A stretch of 64,000 bases of DNA from Fistulifera solaris (Eukaryota; Bacillariophyta; Bacillariophyceae; Naviculales; Stauroneidaceae): positions 186,001 to 250,000 of the forward strand of contig AP026149.1 in the NCBI GenBank assembly GCA_030295235.1. Direction: 5' to 3'. Below the pieces are notes generated by a model. It saw nothing but the letters and a program-made list of their open reading frames with translations. It was not told the origin of the DNA and did not search any database. Positions 52,887 to 63,352 of this stretch are shown here, piece by piece. Numbering within the stretch: position 1 is the first letter of the stretch; every line of letters begins with the position of its first letter. The position numbers and the translations under genes are program-made.

Positions 52887-55800
52887 CTACAACTGACGAG
52901 TCTTTTTCAAAGGCGGTGCATCATTGGAAGGAACTGGGCCGTATCCTCCGCCGCCTGGGGTCTCGATCCGTAGACGCTCACCGACATCCATTGATCCGCT
53001 GCAGCGTCCACCAATGTTCACAACGGTACCATCTTTCTGAATCAGTAGATTTCGACCACAAGCACCATCTTCGCCTCCGTTCATACCGTACGGGTGCAGT
53101 GTTCTCCGTTCACTCAGAATGCTCATAGTTAAGGGGCGAAGAGGCTCCAGTTCTCTAATTACACCGTTCCCACCAGGATGAGCCCCTTTTCCTCCGCTGT
53201 TCGGTCTAATGGAAAATTCTCGCAACAGCACGGGATATCTTCTTTCTAAAATTTCAGGATCTGTGATTCGAGTGTTGGTGCAATGCGTGTGTATACCATG
53301 CTGACCGTCCCAGGTCGAACCAGCACCCGCTCCTCCGGCAATCGTTTCATAGTAGCCGAATTTTTCATCACCAAACGTTAAGTTGTTCATACAGCCCTGA
53401 CTTGCAGCGCATGCCTTGAAGGCTTTCAATACGACATCAACAACGCGTTGACTTGTCAAAACATTACCTCCGACCACACCCGCTTCAGCCGAAGGATTCA
53501 ATAGACTACGTTCAGGAATAATAAAGCGAATTGGAGCAAGGCATCCTTGGTTCAACGGAATTTCCCTGACCTACGAGAGATCGTAACGAATAAATGACTG
53601 CGCTGTATGTAACTGCAGGAGGGGCATTGTGATTGGCACGAACTTGATGACCGGTTCCGTTAAAATCGAAAGTCGCAGAACCTGTTTCTGGGTCGATGGT
53701 GACTGTCAGCTCGATCGGAGACCCGTCGTCCATGTAATCGATTGCATGGGCGCGCGCTCCGTTCTTTCTCGCGAATTCTTTCAGCATGAGACGAACTGAA
53801 TTTTCGGCGTTCTTTTGAATGAATCCCATGTAGGCTTGTACATGACGAAGGCCGTATGTTTGCACAAGCTCTTTCAACAAACGGATGCCGGCGTTATTGG
53901 CTGCAACTTGGGCTCGTAAGTCACTGAGATTGTCGCGCAAGTTGCGCGTACCCGAGTTACCCGGTAACTTTCCCGGTGCCTGTAGAATTTCAGTTATTCC
54001 TTCTTCTTGAAATTTGCCATCTCGAACCAATTTAAAGGCGACAATCATAGCTCCTTCGTCTTCCAAGCGCGTCGAATGTGGCGGCATAGAACCCGGCGAT
54101 ATTCCACCAATGTCTCCATGATGTCCTCTACTGGCGACAAAGAATATGATCTCACCTTCGTAAAAAACGGGAGTGATTACTGTGATGTCTGGGAGATGAG
54201 AGCCTCCTGCAAGTTGCGGATGGTTTGAAACGAGAACTTCTCCCTCTTTTATCCCCTCGCGGCCTTCGCTATTCCAATAATCCACTTGGAAGCTAACGGC
54301 GCGTTCCATAGCACCAAGGTGGACAGGAATGTGAGGCGCGTTGGCTACTAATCCACCATTTTTAGTGAAAAGGGCACAAGAAAAGTCTAACCGTTCCTTC
54401 ATATTAACACTGATTGCGGTTCGCTGCAAAACTCGACCACATTGCTCCGCAATGCTCATGAACCTATAGCAAAAAGGGAGGTAAGAAAGGTTTCGTTTGG
54501 AAATTCGCATTCAGTGCCTTCATCAGAAGCGTACCTGTGACCAAAGATAGAAAGTTGAACTGGATCTTCTTTGATTTCTTCATCCTCTTCGACTGGTTTC
54601 TCTTCACTGGAACCGATACTGATCTTCAAATTTCCACTTGCTGTGACGAATGCACTGCAACCCACTTCCAATACGACCGTACTAATTGGCTGCACAATAA
54701 TACTAGGACCCTGGATTGTGTGTCCAGGTTCCAAATCCTCTGATTTATACACCGGGACCTCTTCCCATCCATTTTCAAAATAGGCTCTCGTTGTGTCGAT
54801 AGCAGGTGGAGCACCCTTGTTCGGTGGCGGAGGAGGAATACTAGGAGTACTACCCGGAACAATCGAGCGCACACGGTAATCATCGATCAATATATCTCTT
54901 CCTTCCAAAACAAAGCCAAACTCTCTTTCGTACACGGCACGAAACAATTGATCGAATGATTTTCCTGGTTCTTCCCTGATCATGATGGAATTGTCTGTAC
55001 CTTGATAGCGAAGGTTCAAGTAGCGCTCGACGACTACAGATTCCTTCGCATGGCCCTGCTGAACCAACGCGGCTACAGCGCGATCGGCCAAGTGCTGCAA
55101 TCGTTCTTCGCCCGAGACTCTCAAATGGCCCATGTATGTTTCGGCAGCAGGTTCCTGTTCTTCGTGAACAGCATCGGCCATGGAAAGTCCATATGCAGAT
55201 AAGATACCACCATATTTATGAACGAGCACTTTTTTCATACCCAATGCTTTTGCCATGAAACAGCCTGTGACGATTCGAGAAGTTAGCAAATTATATACTG
55301 ATAGGATCCTGTTGTAACGCAACAAGCGAAACTAGCATACGTACAATGCTGCGGCCCCGCTCCACCGAAACAAGCCAGAATATGAGTGGTGATATCGTAA
55401 CCTTTCATTTGTGTCAAATTGCGAATGGGACGACACATGGCTTCGTTGGCCACTTGCAAAAAGCCGTACGCCAATTCATCCGCCGAACGTCCATTCGCTT
55501 CCGGTAATGCCGTCAATGCCTCAAAGGCCCGCCGAGCACCTTCCACATCCAACGGTTCATCTTCGTCGGGACCAAAGATAGAAGGAAAATACTTGGGAAT
55601 CACCCGACCCAACACCACATTAGCATCGGTGACGGCCAAATATCCATTCTTGCGATAACAGACGGGGCCGGGATGCGCCCGCGAGGATTCCGGTCCCACC
55701 CGAAAGAGACCGCGCTCCAGAAAGAGACGCGATCCACCCCCGGCAGCCACGGTATGAATGTCCAATTGCGGTGCTTGGATGGCGACACCGGCGGTGACCG

Positions 55801-56922
55801 TCTCGAACACGTGCTCGAGAGAACCCGCGTACCGCGAAACATCCGTCGACGTTCCACCCATATCAAAGCCAATGACCGGAGTGGGTGCCGTGTACGATGT
55901 TTTCGCATATCCGACGACGCCACCGGCCGGGCCCGACAGAATGGCTTGATGTCCTCCAAAGTCATGGACGGGTGCCAATCCCCCATCGGATTTCATAAAC
56001 GTCAATGGTACCTTTTTCAAGTCCTCATCAAAACCTTGTTGAAAGGATGTGAGATAGTGGGTGATTTGGGGCGTCAAATAGGCCGCCGCCGCTGTCGTAT
56101 GACCTCGCGAGACCAATTTGACCATGGGATTGATGCGATGCGACAGGGCAATGTGTTCAAAACACTGCAACGAAGCCGCCAATTCTCCAATCATCGTTTC
56201 GTGTTCCCCGTACACATACGCATGTATCAAACAAATCGCCAGTGAAGTAATGCCTTGATCACGCAATTTGACAAGGTCGTTCCGAATCTTGGGTAGATTG
56301 GGTCGTTGTACAATGAGGACGGATTCTCCCGTGACACCTTTCCGCGATTCGTATTGTTGCGACCACGCGGCCGGGGTATATTCCTGCAACACGATGCGTT
56401 CGTCGATCGGGACTACCTTTTCGTATAAAAGGCCCGGTTTGGCACAGGTAAGGTCAAATATATCCGGTCGACTCTGATTCCCAATTTCGAGAGCATCTTG
56501 AAATCCTTTCGTGATGAGCAAAGCCATTTTGGCACCATTTCTTTCTAAAAGGGCATTTGTCGCGACGGTCGTACCCATCCGAATACTACCAATCCGCTGC
56601 GTGGCAACGGGTTGTCCTCGGGGATAGGTTTGGCTGGAAGTGTCATATTCCTCCAACAATTGTCGAATCCCTTCCGTGGGGGCATCGGGATAATGGGTTG
56701 GATCTTCCGATAACAATTTACGAACGACTTCTGTCCCATCGGGCAAACGACAAAAATGTCGGTAAAAGTACCACCCCGATCAATACTGAAATGGAATTTT
56801 TGATCTGTAGTAGTCATGAAGAGAGGGCGTCGTGCGGAAGAAGACGAAGAGCCAAGAAGAAACGAAGAAATGAGGGTCGAGGAACCGCAATATAGAAGTA
56901 ATGTGAGAAGGGATTTCTTCAT
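52887..56922 (-). CDS. OPLAH: 5-oxoprolinase, two introns, two one-base frame breaks
   Basis: Exons 55345-56922, 54535-55264 and 52887-54463 (introns of 80 and 71 nt) give 1294 residues, close to the 1288 of human OPLAH. The enzyme hydrolyses 5-oxoproline to glutamate with ATP in glutathione turnover. HyuA half: [50 protein letters not shown]. HyuB half: [51 protein letters not shown], and the end [10 protein letters not shown]. Breaks: A5 56752-56756 (one missing) and C3 53564-53566 (one extra). Odd: a hydrophobic leader ([18 protein letters not shown]) precedes the usual cytosolic start; translation from the second ATG (MTTTDQKF) would avoid it. Confidence 0.92.
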
Positions 56923-57454
56923 TCAATCGTGCCACGCTATGCTTCTATTAATTGATAAAATAGAAATAATAAGACGGCGTTGTGAGGATACCAACGACAA
57001 CCTCATGGAAGTCAAAGAGGTCAGCAAGAAGGCGCGGCGATCGTCGATGATGTTTGTGAAAAATCTTCCGCATCCATTGAAGGAGTCACGAACCTTGAGT
57101 CACGAAGTGTGATGATTCTGGAAAACGTCATCCCCTATATTTACCCGTGTCGTACTGGTACACACTTCATGGCGTCCTGCGAGGGAGCCATTTTGACGAA
57201 TTATACCTCCTCATTGATGGTAGAGAGGCGGAAGCCTAAGTGCACTAGAGGAACATGACTTGCGGAAGTGACTAGACTATGAGCAAGAGTTTCATAATAA
57301 AAATGGTGGGTTGTGAGAAACCAGGAACTCCATCCCTAGCTAGATCATTCTCTCGATGAACGTTTTATCAACTTTGTACCGAATAATCTACTACATAACA
57401 AAAGTCCTAAAATCATAGTTTTTTAAGTATCAATCATTCGGATCATCGTGCCAT
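56923..57454. other. Intergenic
   Basis: 532 bases, no gene supported. CGTACTGGTACAC near 57151 is a partial copy of the dispersed palindrome. Confidence 0.5.
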
Positions 57455-60133
57455 TCACTCCCAACGCGGGGTGTTTCCATTCAATATCCTAACCAATTGA
57501 TCTAAGTGCTGAATGGTCGTTTCTTGTCGTTTAGCGTTCAGAAAAGACAGCAGTTTGTACAATTGGATCGAAAGCGTCGGGTGACTTTGTTCCAGCGTTC
57601 GCATGACAGACAAGGGGAGATGGTGGAGCCGACAAGGAGTCATGGCCTCGTAATCTCCTCGTTCCTCTTCTTCCATACCTCCGATGATCCAACCTGGTCC
57701 GACACGAGCGACTCGAAAGGATTTTTCCAGATCCGTCATACGACGATTACTGGCGTGGAACTGTCCAATGGTGGGCGGATGAATATTCCTATGACGCCAA
57801 CTGGGTTGCCATGTCGTTTGATTCAGTGCCGTCCGTTTCAATACTCCCGTTTCGACACAATAGATACCACCTTCGTCTCGTACCAAAACATCTCCGGGAA
57901 CCAATTCCACGAGTGACGTGTAGTCGCGCAAAGCTTCGAGTGCCGTCACCGTGGGTAGACTGTGCAGTTCCTCCAGTTTGTGCAAGGCATTCACAAAACC
58001 GTCACGAGTCGAACGTGGTTCGATCTCCAACGGAAAGATTCGTGACAACAAACCATCTTCGGCTTTGGCCAAGGCGGTTTCCAAATCGGTCATGAATCGG
58101 ACGTGCAATCCACGGATCCCCGCCAGGAACGATCGTAAATGGACGGTAGTACCCGAGAGAAATAGTGTGCAGTCGTGGTCCCGACATAAGGCCACAATTT
58201 CGTGAAATAAATCAACGGCACTCGTGTCCATCCCGGATACCATGGAGAAATCAACAATAATGAATTCCGGAACAAAAGATGGGGTTACTGAATCCAGCTC
58301 GGATCGACCATTCAAGTCACTTTGCAATTCGTCGTCCTCGAACATGGTGGATACGTAACTGAGTATTGATTGAGCGTTCCCAAAGAAAAGAAAGTTTTGG
58401 AGCTAAAGAAAACGAAAACTGTGAGCAAGGTTCTTTAAAAACTGCAAGTCGGTCAGCAGCTCATACAATCGCACCATTAGAATTTGTGTCAAATAATTGT
58501 TCTGTTCCAGCCAGGTCACTTCCCGGGGCGTACGCTCCACGGTGGACTGCAACGACAAGCCACTGCCGACAAATCGGACGGTACCCGCCTTTTGGAAGTT
58601 GGCCACAAACAGAAAGGCCGATGCTGCAATGCCCATTAGAATCGCGTACAACATCCCCACACTGAAGGAAAGAATCACTAACAGGGGAGCCACCGCCCAT
58701 TCCAGCTTGTCATTTGTCTTGAAAAGGATCCAATGAGCCACGTGCGGCACATATCAATACCCGCCAAAACCATGAGACACGAGAATGCTGTCTTGGGAAT
58801 GTACTGGACGAGTTGAAAATCGGAAAGATAGAACGCGAGGAGCAGTAGATTGGATCCGAATTGGGGAGCGGGCTTCTCGGCGTTTAACTGAAACAACGTC
58901 AATGACGCCGCGACGGAAGGTGCGACGGTGATGCCTCCGATCCACGCCGCCACGAGTTGCGAGTATCCGTATCCTTGTTCTAGTATCGCTCCCAGTGTGA
59001 GACGCGGTGATTGGTTTCGCCGGGGTCTCGCTGTTGCAACCGGCACGTCATCCGAGTGTTCGTTGCGACGGACCAACAATCGTTTGTTTTTGAAAAGGGC
59101 CGACGCATGCAAGGAACATCGAATCACGTACAGAAATGCGAGTGCTACCACGGTGGGAAGTGTGGCTTGAAACGCATCCCAATCGATGACACCGTTCCAC
59201 GCTGCCACCATTGTTCCGAACGGCAGCGGTGGACCGTAGGCCTCACGTGGTGGTGTCTGCAACTCTTTGGGTGAAAACAGCCATTGCGCTTCTTGTGCTT
59301 GGGCGATCGATGTCCCGGTCGTCCATAAAATAGTATAGAAAATGATGACTGTCATGAATATACAAAAGAGAACCCAGTAGGGATGTTGTCGTCCTGCATA
59401 ATGCATGCCAGATCCCACTACAACGGACGGGAAATGATGCAGGAACGCATTCTGGATGACCTTTCGATCGTTCGACGTGACAACGGATCCGATTTTTGGC
59501 CGGTATCGACAGCAAATCCCAACGTCCACATGAGAATTCCAATGGTGGTAAAAAAAGCCACACAACACCGAATAGGGCAAATAGGCACCCCAGTTGGCCA
59601 ATTTCCATCGTGCCGCCAGTATCGAAAGACTTCCCGACAAAAACAAACCAAATCCGGTGACGGCTAACAAAGTATTGAGAAACAGCGTGTCATCATCGTG
59701 TCCGCCTTTGGTCTGCAAGACGTCTTGAATGCTTTCCGCCATTTTTGCCAAGAAGGGTGCCAGAAACAAATCCGTCGCCGGATACAGGGCAGGAATGTTT
59801 ACCCGAAAGATAAAGGATGTTCCGGCCGTCACCGTCCCCAAGGCCGCCACCTTGGCCAAAAACCCCCGTGTGACCCGGAACGGCCGCCGCTTGGGCCAAA
59901 CAAAAGACGACATGATAGAGAACAAAGACGAACGAACCCACGCAAGTTCCCGAAAGGTCTTGGTAAGAAATAGATGCGGAAAAGGAGTGCGATCGACTGT
60001 CTCCTTCAATCTCTTCTTCTTCTTCTTCTTCTTCAGGACGAATGGCGGCACCGTGTCCGGGATGTTCAAAGAGCGACGTCAATGTACGATCATTCTTCGT
60101 CGCAGTGGGCAGTAAACCCGTACGCTCGTTCAT
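57455..60133 (-). CDS. SulP-family anion transporter with STAS and cyclic-nucleotide-binding-like domains, one intron, four one-base frame breaks
   Basis: Exons 58475-60133 and 57455-58402 (72-nt intron) give 868 residues. After a poly-Glu N-terminus come the SulP spans, including YQDLSGTCVGSFVFVLYHVV and ALYPATDLFLAPFLAKMAES. Further on are GAYLPYSVLCGFFTTIGILM, HHFPSVVVGSGMHYAG, LVAAWIGGITVAPSVAAS and AGIDMCRTWLIGSF. The STAS domain (LQNFLFFGNAQSIL ... FIIVDFSMVSGMDTSAVDLF) follows, then a cNMP-like barrel (LVELVPGDVLVRDEGG ... VGPGWIIGG). SulP proteins move sulfate, bicarbonate or other anions; the substrate is not clear. Breaks: C5 59864-59868 and A7 59550-59556 (one extra each), C at 59484 and A4 58722-58725 (one missing each). 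The shifts balance and the exon ends on a codon boundary, supporting the reading. Confidence 0.85.
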
Positions 60134-60558
60134 TCTAGAATTGTTTTGTCATGCTGAATGCCGAGGCTAAGAAGAAGAAATGAAGAAGGATGGGTTCGAA
60201 TGAATGAAAGAAGGCCGCTATTAACAGCAATATAACAGTAAAACAAAAATTTGGAAGATCCGTTCGGGCACTAAGTTACTTGTACTACTAGTATCCCTGC
60301 AAAGTGTAAACAGAGCTTTTCGCTGCCTCAATCGGAAAGTACCACCGGAACAGGATATCTTGGATTAATATTTATAGTCTGTTTCCGAGTATACAGTTAG
60401 AAAGAAAAAAGAATAAACACTATGGACTATAATGACTTAACGAGCATTTTCTTACAGCCCTCAAATCAATCGTTGATTGCTTCCCTTGTTTAGCTACCAG
60501 GTATTAACCGAACAAGATAAGAAAAGAAAGCATCCATTTCTCCCCGCAAAGCACAAAG
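60134..60558. other. Divergent promoter region
   Basis: 425 bases, no gene supported. CTACCAGGTATTAACC near 60494 is a partial copy of the dispersed palindrome. The in-frame TTG at 60477 of the next gene is not a credible start. Confidence 0.5.
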
Positions 60559-61177
60559 ATGATTCCTTTGGCATTTTGGATTGCCTTACTGCTACTCGTC
60601 GATCGTACGGAAGCCTTCCCTTTAGGAAAGACAACAACGCGAGGCGTTGCTTTGTGGATGGTCTTTACGATCGACCGCTTCCACCGCGACCTCCTCCTCC
60701 TTTAAATAATGATGATGACGAAGACGAAGACGAAGAAGACATTATTGTGGCTGTTTCTAGCCCATTGTTTCAATTCAATGTCGTGGGTCAAGAAGTCAAC
60801 AACTTATTGCCTCCCTTACGGCGACCGCTCGATAAGGGCATTCCTTGTTATTTTGAACCAGACGACCAGATAGTTCAAAATTTAATCGACAAGACATCTT
60901 GTGCGGTGGAAGATGCGTGTTGGGCCTTGGAAGCGTGTCAAGGAGATTTGACGGAAGCCTGGACGCGCATCTCGGTCGCCCGACGGAATCAATTGAATCA
61001 AAAGGAACGCATCGAAAATGTCGAAACCGAATTTCAAAATAGAAAAGAAGCACGTTTGGAAAAGAACAAACACGACAGCGTCTCGAACGAATGAAACAAC
61101 GCACGAAACCCGATACGCCGTGGTTGCCCATCTCCAATCCGAAACCGATCGATGATGAGCCCTGGTTTACGGGATGA
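60559..61177 (+). CDS. Plastid-type UBA-like domain protein, two one-base frame breaks
   Basis: 206 residues after repairs at C3 60618-60620 and A3 61068-61070 (one missing each). The true start ATG at 60559 opens a signal peptide, IPLAFWIALLLLVDRTEAFP, ending in the AF plastid junction. The main open frame has no Met at all, so it cannot stand alone. A Pro-rich and Asp/Glu-rich stretch follows. Residues about 120-155 (QIVQNLIDKTSCAVEDACWA, then LEACQGDLTEAWTRI) fit the UBA/TS-N fold, as in EF-Ts and NAC. The repaired end is basic then PWLPISNPKPIDDEPWFTG. Not EF-Ts itself, since the rest is missing. Function unknown; a plastid ribosome or chaperone role would be guesswork. Confidence 0.65.
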
Positions 61178-61242
61178 AATTACGAATAATAATCGCTAGG
61201 TATTCAGATTTTATCCGGTCCATGAAATATATATCACTCAAC

Positions 61243-62504
61243 TCAGTACACTTCCACATGCCACTGATGATTGGCTTGCCATTCTTTCAATTTGGTCGAC
61301 CAATCGATTCCTTGGCGTGTCGCGACTTGTTCCAAGGCGGTCAAAATACCCGGCATCATACCCTTGAGTCCACAAAAATAAATTACGGCACCGTGATCTA
61401 ATTTGGAAAACAATTCATCGGCCCGGGCCGCCAAAACATCTTGAACGTACAATTTTCCGCCTTGAGCATTTTTCATTTCCCGACTAATGGCGTACGTGAC
61501 TTCGAGATCGGCCACACTCCCTTGTTGTTGGCGCGCCTGTTGATTGTTTTGTTGCATGGCTTGCAATTCTTCTTGGTACAATAATCCACTACGTACCGGC
61601 ACTCCCAAAATGAGCCACGCTTTGGCATTGAACAAATGACGACTGACGGTATTTTCCATAAACAATCGATGCAAAAAGCCACGGAATGGTGCAATCCCCG
61701 TCCCCGTCGCCACCATGATGATATCTTTCGAGGGATCTTCTGGCAATAACATGGTCTTTCCAACGGGTCCGGCGACTTGTACCACGTCACCTACTTGTGT
61801 GTTGCACAAAAAGTTACTGCAAACACCTTGTTTCTCGGGATCGGCCACACCCGTGATGGGATCATAATATTCAGCCCGTCGGACACACAACGACACGGTC
61901 CGACCATCCAACAAATCACCGTATCTCGTACTGGCAATACTGTACAATCGTGGTTTGTGTGGTTTGCCGGTCGTAGTGTCCAAACCGGGCGGAATCACCG
62001 ACAGCGATTGTCCTTCGACGTAATGTCCAAAGGCGGCCGGCAGTTGCAATACAATGTGTTGAATGTCCCCGGAGCATCATCACCAATCAATCGAGCACGT
62101 CCCAACACTTGTGCTGGCAAAGGTTCTTTCGGTTTAACAGTGTTACTCGGTAAACCAATGTCTTCGAGCCAATGTTGCGCATCGTCGAGAACTGACGGTG
62201 GTGATGATGGTAGTAGTTCGGGCACGGTGGCCAAATAAGAATCATAATAATATTGATATTGGGCGCCCTGCGACAAACGACTGTCCAACGATCCCGTGCC
62301 ACTGCATTTACCTTCCAATTCCGGATCAAAGAGTTGACGATTGCCCGTAGGAACCAAGGCAATACCGGCACCCGCTTGGCGGACACGGTCGTCCGACACG
62401 GCCATGCGATGTGTCGTCACACGTTGAAGAGACGGTTGTACATGAAAGGCAACGACGCTGGGCAATCCTAGACACAAAAGAAGAAGAGTGAATGTCAATT
62501 TCAT
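61243..62504 (-). CDS. PETH: Ferredoxin-NADP+ reductase, plastid, one one-base frame break
   Basis: 420 residues after restoring C4 at 62067-62070. It moves electrons from photosystem I ferredoxin to NADP+ in the stroma. The leader LTFTLLLLCLGLPSVVAFHV is a signal peptide ending at the AF junction, the bipartite plastid signal. FAD domain: HYVEGQSLSVIPPG, PRLYSIAST, SLCVRR and GVCSNFLC. NADP domain: GTGIAPFRGFLHRLF, LILGVPVRSGLLYQEEL, YFCGLKGMMPGI and C-terminal WHVEVY, where the last Tyr stacks on the flavin. A long segment between the leader and the FAD domain (about residues 30-130) is not part of classical FNR. It could be a linker like the N-terminal extensions that dock some FNRs to membranes. 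Confidence 0.93.
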
Positions 62505-63352
62505 GGTGTAAGATGTATTGATGCTGCAAATTCTACGGCTGCGGAGTTTCGTTGTGATGAAAGATCTTCGTGGTTATTATTATTATTATTTGATGGATGG
62601 GGGGAGGAGGAACGCTTTTTGTTTGGTTCTCCTTCCTTTCGACTCTAAGTCCAAAAAGTACAGAGACATCTGGTCTCGGTCGATGATGATCTGCGACGCG
62701 CGGAACACGGATGGAAGGAAAAACTGCCAACTGGTCTGAAAGCTTGAAAGACCATGATCTCTACTTAGTGGAGAGGACGGGTGCAATACACAAACGTAGC
62801 TATGAAAAAGTACAACAAGAGTAAAACAATGGTGTAGAACGAATGAATGAACGTTGTAAGATTGAATGCAGTTTGGCTGGGAGTTCAATGTGATTCATGA
62901 CTGAAATGCCGTCGTGGCGAAGTTGCGCCAACACTTTGGGTCTATAGTAAATTGAAAAGACAACTGCAACGTGTGAGAAACAATGACGGAGTACCTGGTA
63001 CCTTTACCGAGTTTTGCCAAACGAACCATAGCAGTCTGCCTCGGGAACATCATGATTCATTCATGACTGTCATGCCAAATTCCGACGATAAATTGCCAGG
63101 CAACGATCCGTACCTGGTAGGCATTGGTGACTTTTGACATCGTGATTCCAAAAGTGCCTTGCACATGCTGCTAGAGAGATAATTGGATCTTGATTCAGGC
63201 ACTTTTAGCGTACTCTCGAATGGACGTGATATTGATTCATTGGATTGGAATGCCCAAACGGAAAGGGGACTCTGGCGCTACATAGCATTCCCTGTTTAGA
63301 AACTAAAATAATTATGTATCTTGTTTGTTTCCATTACGCATCACACTACGAA
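62505..63352. other. Intergenic
   Basis: 848 bases, no gene supported. GAGTACCTGGTACCTTTACC at 62990-63009 and CGTACCTGGTAGG at 63108-63120 are copies of the dispersed palindrome. Repeated TGATTCAT words occur near 62890 and 63050. Confidence 0.5.

Noticed and set aside
60015-60045. Poly-Glu/CTT repeat as a separate repeat element
   Set aside because: It encodes the acidic N-terminus of the SulP protein; simple codon repeat.
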